A DNA stretch of 64,000 nt from Nitrosomonas ureae (lineage in GTDB: Bacteria; Pseudomonadota; Gammaproteobacteria; Burkholderiales; Nitrosomonadaceae): the NCBI RefSeq assembly GCF_001455205.1, contig NZ_CP013341.1, positions 1-64,000 on the forward strand. Direction: 5' to 3'. Below, one piece after another: positions 26,148 through 34,422 of this stretch. Each line of letters starts with the position of its first letter. Position 1 is the stretch's first letter. Made by a program: the position numbers and the translations under genes. The notes beneath the pieces were generated by a model. That model was not told the origin of the DNA, searched no databases, and saw only the letters and a list, made by a program, of their open reading frames with translations.

Positions 26148-27347
26148 TTAGATCACTGAATGTTTTTCAGGTTGGGGGACATCACTCTTATTAACATTCT
26201 GGTTTTCTGTTTTGCGCTTAGCCCAAGCTAAATCATCGGCATCTGCGTCCAGACCGTTATCTTCATTATTACGGTCAGCGGTTAGTACTAGCTCGGTGAA
26301 GAGTGCATAATGGTCCGAACCAAAGCTTCTGAGTCTTTTCAAATTCTGAAGTGAGAAGTGCTTGCTGTGAAACAGATGATCTAGCGGCCAACGTAAAAAC
26401 CAGTAGTTGGCATGAAAAGTATTAAACATACCGCGCCCTACTCTTGGATCAAGCAATCCACTTATTTTTCTGAATAATCGCGTGGTTGCAGACCAGGCCA
26501 CGTCATTCAAATCCCCGGTCACGATAACCGGCACGTTGGTATCGGCGACACTTTTAGCAATGATCACAAGCTCTGCGTCACGCTCGGAAGATTCACTATT
26601 TTCCGTTGGGCTGGGAGGTGCCGGATGCAGGAAATGTATGCGAATTCTGTGTCCCGATGGCAGAAGTACAAGCGCATGCATTGACGGCTTGTCCGGCTCC
26701 ACCAGATATTCGATTTGAGTGTTCATCATTGGAAATCTGGAATAAACATGCATGCCATAAAGATTATCCAGCGGGCACTTGATTGTATAGGGATAATCGG
26801 TTTCCAGGATATCCAACTGCGTTTGCCACCAGATATCGGATTCCAGAGTTACCAGAATATCCGGTTGACATTCGCGAATCAGTGTAATCAATCCTTGTGC
26901 ATTCCGATTTGTCATCAAAACATTGGCGGTAATAATTTTAATTCGACCTTGACTATCGGAATTGTTTGCGGCATTTACTTCTAAGGGAAATATCCGCGTA
27001 TAAGGGACAATCCACCATGCTTGATAGACAAGGCACGCCAATGCAACCACAACGAGTCCCCATGCTTGCCACGATGACAAATCGAGCAGCAACAATTCCA
27101 GGACGAGTGTGGACAGCAGCGCTAGAAAAAGCTGCAATCGTGGAAAGTCGAGCCCCCGTATCCACCATGCCTCATGGCGGCTGAGTGGCAAAATTGTCAG
27201 AATGGCTAATATTGCAGTTGTAATCAGGAACGTAGCTAACATCAGTTGAAAAATATATTCACTTCCTTGTGGTAGTCGCGTTTTGGTCTGATAGTCATTC
27301 GATTTTTCAAAATAAATAACTATCCAGCCATATTCAACTTTATTCAA
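26148..27347 (-). CDS. Membrane endonuclease/exonuclease/phosphatase-family protein
   Basis: 399 residues. Three N-terminal membrane helices (about residues 33-55, 65-90 and 92-112) are followed by an EEP catalytic domain: KIITANVL, the metal-site LVTLESD, catalytic IVTGDLNDVAWS and C-terminal FGSDHYALFTEL. Membrane-bound EEP proteins may act on lipids or nucleic acids; the substrate is not predictable here. The C-terminal 45 residues are Asp/Asn-rich and unconserved. The exact start is uncertain: internal Met residues near 27240 could serve. Confidence 0.8.
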   Translation of the reverse strand: MNKVEYGWIVIYFEKSNDYQTKTRLPQGSEYIFQLMLATFLITTAILAILTILPLSRHEAWWIRGLDFPRLQLFLALLSTLVLELLLLDLSSWQAWGLVVVALACLVYQAWWIVPYTRIFPLEVNAANNSDSQGRIKIITANVLMTNRNAQGLITLIRECQPDILVTLESDIWWQTQLDILETDYPYTIKCPLDNLYGMHVYSRFPMMNTQIEYLVEPDKPSMHALVLLPSGHRIRIHFLHPAPPSPTENSESSERDAELVIIAKSVADTNVPVIVTGDLNDVAWSATTRLFRKISGLLDPRVGRGMFNTFHANYWFLRWPLDHLFHSKHFSLQNLKRLRSFGSDHYALFTELVLTADRNNEDNGLDADADDLAWAKRKTENQNVNKSDVPQPEKHSVI

Positions 27348-27463
27348 AGTAGTGATTCTATCGTGTTATATCTATTTCTCGTCAAGTTAAGTTAAATTAT
27401 CTCCGGCAAAGCCGGAGGCTTATATTTATTAACTCATCAGAGGAGCGAAAGCTGGCTCTGCCT

Positions 27464-27690
27464 AAAGACAGCATCGGATCCCAAATTTGAGCTGATCATA
27501 ATGTTCGTCTTCTTTTTCTTGGCTACGGATGTATTCCCTTACCATCTCTTCATCCAATCCGACTATTGATACAAAATAACCTCGTGCTCAGAAATTTTCG
27601 CCCGTAAAGTTTCTTGCTTTCCCATAATTTGGCACCCTATCGATAGCGCGTTCTTCCCCTTGATGTAACCTATCGCATGCGATACCGTAG
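27464..27690 (-). pseudogene. IS200/IS605 TnpA, C-terminal remnant
   Basis: In two frames the minus strand gives VSHAIGYIKGKNALSI and then VSIVGLDEEMVREYIRSQEK, the C-terminus of the Y1 transposase that normally reads GYIKGKSAI...RGYFVSTVG...YIRNQEKED. The frames do not join, and the HUH and catalytic Tyr regions are partly missing. Confidence 0.6.
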
Positions 27691-28130
27691 TAGTCAAGTA
27701 AAATAGAACGATCCAGTTAAGCGATTTTTTTCAATTTTTCCGTTTCCATTTCATATTGATTCGGGGGTAATTCTCCCCATTTTCAAGGCAATTATATACT
27801 TAAGAAATCCAAGTATATAAAGATTGATTACAAACAATTACTTGTCTGATTTTTTGGGTTTTTTCTTTGATTTTGATTTTTGAGACGGGGTTGATAGCAT
27901 TCGAAGGAGTACGTCATCCATCTCATTTGGGAAATTATTTTGTTTTTAGTTGATTTTTCATATTTCAAACTGGAAGTTTTTCCAGGAATACTGTCTCAGC
28001 ACAGCAAATAAATTAATTGATTGATTGATTGAACATTTTGGGATTGGGCGGCATCTGGAAGCATGATTCTTTTAATTGATTTTAAATCGTCTATTTCATT
28101 TGTACAAATAATTGACTTATTTCCCAGGGA
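27691..28130. other. AT-rich stretch inside the decayed IS200 element
   Basis: About 440 bp with no supportable gene. It contains GGGG-TAATTCT-CCCC near 27764-27780 and the fivefold ATTGATTGATTGATTGA-type repeat near 28018-28032. Confidence 0.35.
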
Positions 28131-28400
28131 TTATTGCGAATGAGCAGCCAATGCAACAAGCCACGCGTCAGCTTTTTCCGAAGCAAAAGTGTTTAATGCT
28201 ACTGTTAAATTAACCGCATTCTTTTTTGTTCTTTTATCGGGCGTAACCCAAACAGAGTTTGCCCAATACTGCAATTTCCCAATTTTGCTAGCAATTTCGA
28301 TATTATGCTTAGTATCACACCACATATCATAGCGTTTAACGTAGGTATTTTGCTGTGGTTTTCCTGTCCAGAACATTGAAGGTCTGGTACGACCTGCCAT
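28131..28400 (-). pseudogene. Chimeric fragment: IS3-type OrfB C-terminal motif joined to unknown sequence
   Basis: 90 codons. The start reads WTGKPQQNTYVKRYD, matching the GKPQQNAYVERFN segment near the catalytic Glu of IS3-family OrfB. The next 60 residues (ASKIGKLQYWANSVWVTPDK and beyond) do not match a transposase I know. It overlaps the end of the main OrfB remnant in another frame, so an internal deletion joined distant parts of the element. Confidence 0.45.
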
Positions 28401-28773
28401 TGGTGGGCTGATCAGCTATAAAGTCCATCGACCATGTATCATTGGATTGTTCTGGCACAGCCAGCAGTTCCGGCTTCTCCCGTTTTAACCGCTTGCGCGG
28501 CTTGATCCGTAAATTCAGTTCCAGCTCTCGATAAATACGATACACACGTTTGTGATTCCATTCAAAACCTTTCACATTGCGCAAATAAGGGAAGCATATG
28601 CCAAAGCCCCAACGTTTGTGACAGGTCGTCAGCCGTAGCAACCAATCGGCGATTTCCTCGTTCTCAGCGTTGAGTACCCGTCGATAGCGATAGCAGGTTT
28701 CAGAGATGCCAAACGTTGCACAAGCCAAAACGATACGAACAGACTTGTTCTGTACCACCCACTGCGCTATCAC
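28336..28773 (-). pseudogene. IS3-family OrfB, N-terminal remnant
   Basis: The frame carries ISETCYRYRRVLNAENEEIADWLLRL, WGFGICFPYLRN, KGFEWNHKRVYRIYRELELN and WSMDFIADQPTNGRSYQTFNVLD, typical of an IS407/IS2-like OrfB. It covers HTH_21 and the first catalytic Asp (MDF) and then breaks. The second Asp region is deleted. Confidence 0.7.
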
Positions 28774-28796
28774 CTTGCGCGGTCAGGTGATTTACC

Positions 28797-29060
28797 ACTT
28801 TTTTCCAAGCGCCTCCTTCAGCAATTCATTCTGCAGCTGGCTTTCCGCATACATTCGTTTCAGCTGTTTGTTTTCTTCAGTTATTGCCTTCATTTCCGAT
28901 AGCATCGGCTGCATCCATTCCGCCACACTTGCTGCGCCATTTATAAAAAACCGCACTGCTCATCCCATGTCTCGACATAAATCAGCCACAGGAACACCAC
29001 CCTCAGCTTGCTTCAATATCGGTATGATCCGACTTTCCGTAAATCGCTGCTTCTTCATCA
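28797..29060 (-). pseudogene. IS3-family OrfA remnant
   Basis: Minus-strand frames give MKKQRFTESRIIPILKQAEG, DLCRDMG and then a frame break, followed by SVAEWMQPMLSEMKAITEEN and ESQLQNELLKEALGKKW. This is the HTH plus leucine-zipper OrfA of the same IS3-type element as the OrfB remnant downstream. Confidence 0.65.
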
Positions 29061-29129
29061 GTAAAATTCCTCTTCGTTTAAAATAGAAAATCCTACTGTA
29101 TTGCACCTTTAATATTGGGGAAGATTACC

Positions 29130-29272
29130 CTTTTACTCCGCTAAATCATGCAACACTTCTCCTAAATACTTACGGATTGCTCCAAATATCATCTTCTTTC
29201 GTTTTTTCGGAATAAATACTCACGTGATACTTACAATCCCACGTCGTATGCGTCAGTCTCTGGTAATCTCTC
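29130..29272 (-). pseudogene. IS200/IS605 TnpA, N-terminal remnant
   Basis: ATG 29272 gives MRDYQRLTHTTWDCKYHV; after a one-base shift the frame continues VFIPKKRKKMIFGAIRKYLG and EVLHDLAE. This is the N-terminus of an IS200-type Y1 transposase. It stops where IS3-type sequence begins. Confidence 0.65.
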
Positions 29273-29387
29273 ATCTGATTCTCCTAGCTTTTGGCAAAGC
29301 TTAAAAATCGGGGCGACCGCTTCATTCGCTCAAACCTCTGTCAGTCCCGGCGTAGCCGGGTGATTACCTGATATTATTTAATATGTT

Positions 29388-29406
29388 GCAAATGATAATC
29401 ATTATT
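29388..29406. promoter_or_regulatory. Fur-box-like site
   Basis: GCAAATGATAATCATTATT matches 16 of 19 positions of the classical Fur consensus GATAATGATAATCATTATC. It lies 158 bp before the DUF6746-type gene and just outside the IS200 right hairpin. It implies iron-dependent repression of that gene; no binding data are available. Confidence 0.6.
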
Positions 29407-29563
29407 ATATACTAGTATGCATTTGGTTGACACTGCTGTCTTTTGATAGCGCGCAAGTACAGGATTTTCATGGCACTTGCTGTATCTATCGCAATTTTCT
29501 TCTTCAACCATGAATAAATTGATTTAATTGAATCACTAAAAAGATTATTTAAGAGAGTTAAAT

Positions 29564-29938
29564 ATGAAAAAATCGGCATTTTTAGCAGCAAGCATACTTA
29601 TTTTAGGCCTTACGACATTTACGTCAGCGAATGAACGACCAGATCATTTTAAGGGCAAGTCAGCGAACACGCTGAGAGAGGCAGTAATTAACTTTTCTGA
29701 ACACAATGCCAAATTAGAAGAAATTCTGACCAAAGAAAGTTTGACTCCTGAGGAATTACATACTGTACATCAACTGACCTACACTTTAGAAACAGCACTG
29801 AAAAAAATTAACGAAGAATTCGTAGAGCTGGCAGAAACACTAGAAAAAATACATGTGGCTTCAGAAACTGCGGACGCTGAAGTAGTAAAGAATCAGGGTC
29901 TTCGCTACCTGGAAACCGCACGTCAAGTAATAAAATGA
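29564..29938 (+). CDS. DUF6746-family periplasmic protein
   Basis: 124 residues with a signal peptide (FLAASILILGLTTFTSA). The mature protein is helical and matches the family pattern: ERPDHFKGKSANTL, LHTVHQLTYTLETALKKI and LAETLEKIHVASETAD. Function is unknown; relatives are small periplasmic proteins. AGAGAGTT precedes the ATG. A Fur-box-like site upstream suggests iron regulation. Confidence 0.7.
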   Translation: MKKSAFLAASILILGLTTFTSANERPDHFKGKSANTLREAVINFSEHNAKLEEILTKESLTPEELHTVHQLTYTLETALKKINEEFVELAETLEKIHVASETADAEVVKNQGLRYLETARQVIK

Positions 29939-29991
29939 AATAATGATGTATTCTGATTTTCAAGGAGTCCAAAGTTTCATAAAATGAAGAC

Positions 29992-30290
29992 ATGAAATGG
30001 AAGATGAAGATGGAATTATCGCGTACCCAATATAGTCAGGAATTTCGGGAGCAATCAGTTAAGTTTTTTAAAGAAATCGGATTGACTCTGGTTGAAGCAG
30101 CAAAACGGCTGTCGTTACCCCAGGGGGCACTAAAAAACTGGGTTTATGCTGGCAAACGAGGAGAACTCACTACAAGTAGGCAAGCATCAGAAGCTGCTGA
30201 TCGAACTTGAACAGGGCTATCCAGAGTCAAACGGGAGTTAGCGGAAGTCAAGATGGAGCGTGATTTTATAAAAAATGTGCGACGTATTTT
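29992..30290 (+). pseudogene. IS3-family OrfA, frameshifted
   Basis: The first frame gives MELSRTQYSQEFREQSVKFF, then a helix-turn-helix LTLVEAAKRLSLPQGALKNW. The frame then breaks near 30176; the other frames still encode KLLIELEQG and RELAEVKMERDFIKK, the expected coiled-coil C-terminus. Confidence 0.7.
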
Positions 30291-30301
30291 GCGAAGCTTA
30301 A

Positions 30302-31167
30302 TTGTTACATTTGGCGGTGAAAGAGGGTCTGATTGAATCGATGCGACAAAGATATCCGATTGCGCTCATGTGTCGGATACTTGATGTTTCCGAGAGCGGC
30401 TTTCATGCAAGAAAAGCACGCCCACCATGTGATCGTGAACGTGAGAATGCAAGATTGGAAATAGAAATACTGGCCGCACACCAACGTACACGAGAGACCT
30501 ACAGTGCAAAGCGCTTGCATCATGATTTGGCGGATCATGGAGTACAAGCCACACCATACCGCGTTCGAACATTGCGCAGGAAATTGGGTTTGCGTTGTAA
30601 GCAAAAGCTAAAATTCAAGGTGACGACCGATTCTAAACATAATTTACCGGTTGCGCCCAATATTCTGACCGGGAATTTTCTGTTAATGCACCTGGTAAAG
30701 TGTGGGTCAGTGACATCACTTATATTCCTACAGATGAGGGCTGGTTGTACTTTGCTGGAATAAAAGATCTATTTAATGGCGAACTGGTGGGCTATGCCAT
30801 GAATGAGAAAATGACAAAGAGCCTGGTTATGCAGGCATTATTTCGCGCAACCGCAAGTAAACATCCGGATAAGGGGCTCATTGCTCATTCAGATAGTAAG
30901 AATACGTATACCAGTGTTGAGTTCGGCAAGCGATGCAGGGAAATGGGTGTGCATCGCTCCATGGGAAGTGTGGGTGATGCTTACGACAACACGATGGCTG
31001 AAAGCTTTTTTGCCAGCCTGGAATGTGAATTGATCGATAGGCGCTCCTGGAAAAATAAAACTGAAGCAAGGCTGGCCATATTCACCTGGATCGAGTCATT
31101 GTACAACCCAACTCGCAGCCATTCCGGCCTGGGATACTTATCACAAACAATTTTGAGAGAAAACTGA
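30302..31167 (+). pseudogene. IS3-family OrfB transposase, frameshifted
   Basis: Two frames rebuild OrfB. The first holds MRQRYPIALMCRILDVSESG, YSAKRLHHDLADHGV and RKLGLRCKQKLKFK; the second holds WVSDITYIPTDEGWLYFAGI (first Asp), LIAHSDSKNTY (second Asp) and AYDNTMAESFFASLECELI (Glu). The frames switch near 30690-30700. The last residues shift again (LSQTILREN instead of LSPNNFER). All three catalytic acids remain. Confidence 0.75.
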
Positions 31168-31269
31168 ATGAGAAAAATCAAATCGCGATAAACTGCAATC
31201 CGCTTTCACAGGTCGAGACTCTCTCGACTCCATGAAAAAATGTTCGTCAAATTGGGACAACTCCAGTTT

Positions 31270-31623
31270 CTAATGTAATTCCGGATGCTTATGGTCTGTA
31301 GTAACTCCAATTCTTTCTTTTTTATCTGCTGACTCTTTGCGCTCTAATAATTCGTAGATATAGCATAGTGCACCTAGTCCAGTTGCAACAATTATTAATA
31401 AAATAGGTGAAGGAATTGACACATCAAGATACCAACTCCACCATTCTAAGCCAGCAAAACTAATAAAAATTAATGGTGCAATGACTAATGGCAATATGTC
31501 ATTATCCATACCTTTATTAATTTTTTCTCTTATGTTCTGACATAAGATATTAAATAAGCTTCTGATTCTAGAATATTTCTTTTTTACTCTCGAGTTAATA
31601 TTTTTTAATTGATATTTATTCAT
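31270..31623 (-). CDS. Small two-helix membrane protein, possibly truncated
   Basis: 117 residues, not recognised. A basic N-terminus (KKKYSRIRSL) is followed by two membrane helices (LPLVIAPLIFISFAGLEW and ILLIIVATGLGALCYIYELL) and a charged tail. The stop codon lies 5 bp from the IS3 element end at 31265, so the original C-terminus may have been removed by the insertion. Confidence 0.45.
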   Translation of the reverse strand: MNKYQLKNINSRVKKKYSRIRSLFNILCQNIREKINKGMDNDILPLVIAPLIFISFAGLEWWSWYLDVSIPSPILLIIVATGLGALCYIYELLERKESADKKERIGVTTDHKHPELH

Positions 31624-32048
31624 TGAATAACGTACCCAGTATTGGTATAAAAATAATGAAGTTAATTAAATCAACTTAGGATATGAATTGAAGTTTTTAA
31701 ATACTTAACGGAAGTGACTATCGAAAGTTGATAGTATATAAAAGGAATATGTCGAATATGTTAATTGCGAGTGGAACGTTTGTTAAAATGTCGTGTTCGT
31801 TGAAAGGATATTTACGGTAGCTGCTGGTTTTCAACCAGCATACGCCTCAAGGGGCTGAGAATTAAACCCGGTAGAGATTAATAAATTAGATAGCTCAAAA
31901 TTTATTTCGTCATGGCACCAACACAAACCATTTTTCCATGACCTGCAGATTAGAATAACCGGGCTAACTATCCTCATAATAGGATAAACAAAGAATTAAC
32001 TCATATCTTTATATTGTTTTTCTTATCAATAAATTGCCACTGCTCAAA
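31624..32048. other. Intergenic region holding the candidate RNA
   Basis: About 425 bp. Apart from the inverted repeats listed separately, no gene is visible. Confidence 0.4.
31805..31986 (+). ncRNA. Candidate structured RNA of unknown class
   Basis: Several inverted repeats are packed into 180 bp: TGCTGGTT/AACCAGCA (31822-31840), CTCA/TGAG (31846-31859), CCCGG/CCGGG (31867-31871 and 31959-31963) enclosing GTCATGG/CCATGAC (31909-31915 and 31936-31942), and TATCCT/AGGATA (31969-31986). No protein is encoded. It could instead be decayed sequence or a set of terminators behind yraN; the strand is not certain. Confidence 0.3.
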
Positions 32049-32408
32049 TTATTCGCCAAACGCATCCCTGATCCACTCGATCTCCTGCCCATTAATACCG
32101 GACAATAAAAATGCATCAAATCGGCAAGGTGATTCCATTTTTAATTCAGTTAGATAATATCGTGCGGTTCTTAATATTCTTATCTGCTTCTTAGAGGTAA
32201 TGCTCGCTGCCGCTCCACCATATTTTTCATTTGTACGCATACGCACTTCAATGAAAACCAGTGTTTCTCCATCGCGCATTATCAGATCAATCTCTCCAAA
32301 ACGACAACGATAGTTTTGTTCGACCAAAACCAAGTGCTGCCGCTGTAAATATGATAAGGCGATTTTTTCAGCCTCACTACCATTCATCTTCTGCAATATT
32401 TTTTGCAT
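32049..32408 (-). CDS. yraN: UPF0102 family protein YraN
   Basis: Predicted nuclease-fold protein of unknown role, 119 residues from 32408 or 112 from the internal Met at 32387. The restriction-endonuclease-like core is CRFGEIDLIMRDGETLVFIEVR, followed by ASITSKKQIRILRTARYYL. It overlaps the end of the lpoA-like gene, so the two are cotranscribed, a common neighbourhood with rsmI. Confidence 0.9.
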   Translation of the reverse strand: MQKILQKMNGSEAEKIALSYLQRQHLVLVEQNYRCRFGEIDLIMRDGETLVFIEVRMRTNEKYGGAAASITSKKQIRILRTARYYLTELKMESPCRFDAFLLSGINGQEIEWIRDAFGE

Positions 32409-33492
32409 TCTTTATGAGTTGAACTTTACCATTTTCAAACTGCGCTGCAACAAGTTCACGCACAAATTGATTAGGTAATTGATAACGAATTTGCCCGGTA
32501 ACACCATCAATAGAAATTGCGCTAATGGGTTGTGGCAACATCAAATTTGCCAGCAATCGGAAAGCATCAATACCCAGTGCATAAAGGCGTTCCATATCCA
32601 CACTTCTAGCCGGGCTGATATGACGATAAGCCATGACAGCAGGATGATCCGGCTGCAATAGCCAAGGCATATCAAGAAACTGAATACCATTAAGATCATT
32701 ATTGAATAAAAAATTATCTGCCCCTGAAAAAACCTGTGATGTAGCATACACAGGTACTTCCGGATCAAGGTAAGAACGCAGCACACGTGACTTAACTGCG
32801 TCCAGAGCAAGAAAAACCAAGTGACCGCTGCCGGCAGTCAAATTACGAAATTGTTGCAGCATAATTGGATTATCAGCATACAGAAATGATTCGACGGTTT
32901 TATCAATTTCATTTTGCCATCGCAGTGCAAAAGCGTTCTGGAGCCTTTTGGATAAGGGACTGTCATCACCGATGATAATGGCATGATTTCTACCGCTTGA
33001 CAGTGCTAATTCGGCAAGTTGATTCGCTTCGGATTCCATTTGCAAGCCAAAAAAATATAACTTCGGTGGTAAGGTTGCATTACTGTCTGCCGTGTTCAGT
33101 GCTAAAGTAGGTACATTCGAGAAGTGACTGGAGGCTACAGCCGAAACACCATCGCGCGTAAGAGGGCCGACGATAAATATTGCGCCGGCGCTGAGTGCTT
33201 GATAATAAGTAATCAGAATATCGAGCGGATCGTCAGTAGTGGAATATAACCGAATAATCTCTGGAAGCGGTTCTCCACGTTGAGTAGCAGCCACAAAACC
33301 TTCTTTCACAACATTAGCAGCTTCACCAAATGAAGCAGACTCTAAAGGCAGTAATAGCGCAATATGAGGTACTAATGCGGATTCCGGTAAGCTTTCCAAT
33401 CGACCTTGTTCATCAAGATCAGTCGCCATTGATGAAAAGTTAAAACTTAACAACAGGATTACCGCTAGGGTAATGGTAAGAAAACGTTGCAT
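32377..33492 (-). CDS. Penicillin-binding protein activator LpoA-like
   Basis: 371 residues from MQRFLTITLAVILLLSFNFS, an evident signal peptide; the frame extends upstream to 33663 but antisense to rsmI, so the shorter start is chosen. The body is a periplasmic-binding-like LppC/LpoA domain (VPHIALLLPLESASFGEAAN, IFIVGPLTRDGVSAVA, AIIIGDDSPLSKRLQNAF) that ends with GVTGQIRYQLPNQFVREL. It probably regulates peptidoglycan synthases. No lipobox Cys is visible after the signal. Confidence 0.8.
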   Translation of the reverse strand: MQRFLTITLAVILLLSFNFSSMATDLDEQGRLESLPESALVPHIALLLPLESASFGEAANVVKEGFVAATQRGEPLPEIIRLYSTTDDPLDILITYYQALSAGAIFIVGPLTRDGVSAVASSHFSNVPTLALNTADSNATLPPKLYFFGLQMESEANQLAELALSSGRNHAIIIGDDSPLSKRLQNAFALRWQNEIDKTVESFLYADNPIMLQQFRNLTAGSGHLVFLALDAVKSRVLRSYLDPEVPVYATSQVFSGADNFLFNNDLNGIQFLDMPWLLQPDHPAVMAYRHISPARSVDMERLYALGIDAFRLLANLMLPQPISAISIDGVTGQIRYQLPNQFVRELVAAQFENGKVQLIKNAKNIAEDEW

Positions 33493-33493
33493 T

Positions 33494-34360
33494 ATGAGGA
33501 TTATGCTGAGCAAAAGTACATTATATGTGGTTGCCACGCCAATAGGAAATTTAAACGATATCAGCTTACGTGCCTTGGATATTCTGGCAAAAGTAGATGT
33601 GGTTGCCGCAGAACATACACAGGCTTCCAGACATTTATTTGCTGTGCACGCCATTTCCACCAAGCTTATTAGCCTCCATCAGCACAATGAGGCTATCGTT
33701 TCCAACAAGATTTTGGCACTATTAAATAGCGGGAAAAATGTTGCTTTAGTAACAGATGCGGGCACCCCCGGTATTTCCGATCCAGGCGCAATCCTAGTTC
33801 AACACGTACGTGCGCAGGGATATTCAATTATTCCCATTCCCGGTGCAAATGCAGCAGTTTGCGCCCTATCAGCCAGCGGCATTACAAATCCACATTTCTT
33901 ATTTTATGGTTTCTTACCAGCTAAAACTGGATTACGTAAACGTGCATTAATCGAATTAAAACCGCAGCTGTGCACATTAATATTTTATGAGGCACCTCAT
34001 CGGATTCTGGAATGCATAATCGACATGCTGGAGGTTTTTGGGCCTCAGCGGGAACTGATTGTTGCGCGGGAATTGACTAAATTATTTGAAACTATCCATA
34101 GGGGAACTTTACATGAAATTTATTCCTGGCTGCAAAAAGACACCGATCAGCAAAAAGGTGAATTCGTTTTATTGCTGTCCGGTGCGGGAACTACGGATAA
34201 ATCCGAAATCAGTGAACAAGCAGAGCGCACATTAAAATGCCTCCTCACTGAACTTACGTTAAAACAAGCAGTTAAGCTCGCAACAGAGATCACTGGTGAA
34301 AACAAAAATTCGCTCTATCAACTGGCACTGAAGTTAAAAAATGCACGATATCCCGAATAG
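33494..34360 (+). CDS. rsmI: 16S rRNA 2'-O-ribose C1402 methyltransferase RsmI
   Basis: Methylates C1402 of 16S rRNA using SAM. 288 residues from MRIMLSKSTLYVVATPIGNL; the start at 33494 or 33503 is chosen because the frame upstream lies antisense to the lpoA-like start. Motifs: ATPIGNLNDISLRAL, ALVTDAGTPGISDPG, PGANAAVCALSASG and APHRILECI. It is divergent from the lpoA-like gene with start codons only a base or so apart. Confidence 0.95.
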   Translation: MRIMLSKSTLYVVATPIGNLNDISLRALDILAKVDVVAAEHTQASRHLFAVHAISTKLISLHQHNEAIVSNKILALLNSGKNVALVTDAGTPGISDPGAILVQHVRAQGYSIIPIPGANAAVCALSASGITNPHFLFYGFLPAKTGLRKRALIELKPQLCTLIFYEAPHRILECIIDMLEVFGPQRELIVARELTKLFETIHRGTLHEIYSWLQKDTDQQKGEFVLLLSGAGTTDKSEISEQAERTLKCLLTELTLKQAVKLATEITGENKNSLYQLALKLKNARYPE

Positions 34361-34422
34361 TACAATGGCGGTGCCTACGCTATAATTCGTCCTTATTCCT
34401 TATATTTGGTGGCTGATAACCC

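Larger units (their letters stand above)
27401..29360. mobile_element. IS200/IS605-type element, interrupted and decayed
   Basis: Sub-terminal hairpins CTCCGGC-AAA-GCCGGAG (27401-27417) and CCCGGC-GTA-GCCGGG (29346-29360) bracket the two halves of a split Y1 transposase on the minus strand. Such small hairpins are the recognition ends of IS200/IS605 elements. The central third of the transposase is replaced by about 1.4 kb containing IS3-type remnants. Confidence 0.65.
29960..31265 (+). mobile_element. IS3-family insertion sequence (IS3/IS150 type), frameshifted
   Basis: About 1.3 kb carrying OrfA and OrfB in fragments. The right end is most likely TGGGACAACTCCA, ending at 31265 with the usual CA terminus. 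The left end near 29960 (GGAGTCCAAAGTTTC) is only partly complementary, so its boundary is approximate. Several indels make the element non-functional as read. Confidence 0.65.

Noticed and set aside
31851..31871. TPP riboswitch suggested by GGGGCTGAGA and ACCC
   Set aside because: The second half of the TPP core (GAACCTGAT...GGATAAT) is missing and no thiamine gene follows.
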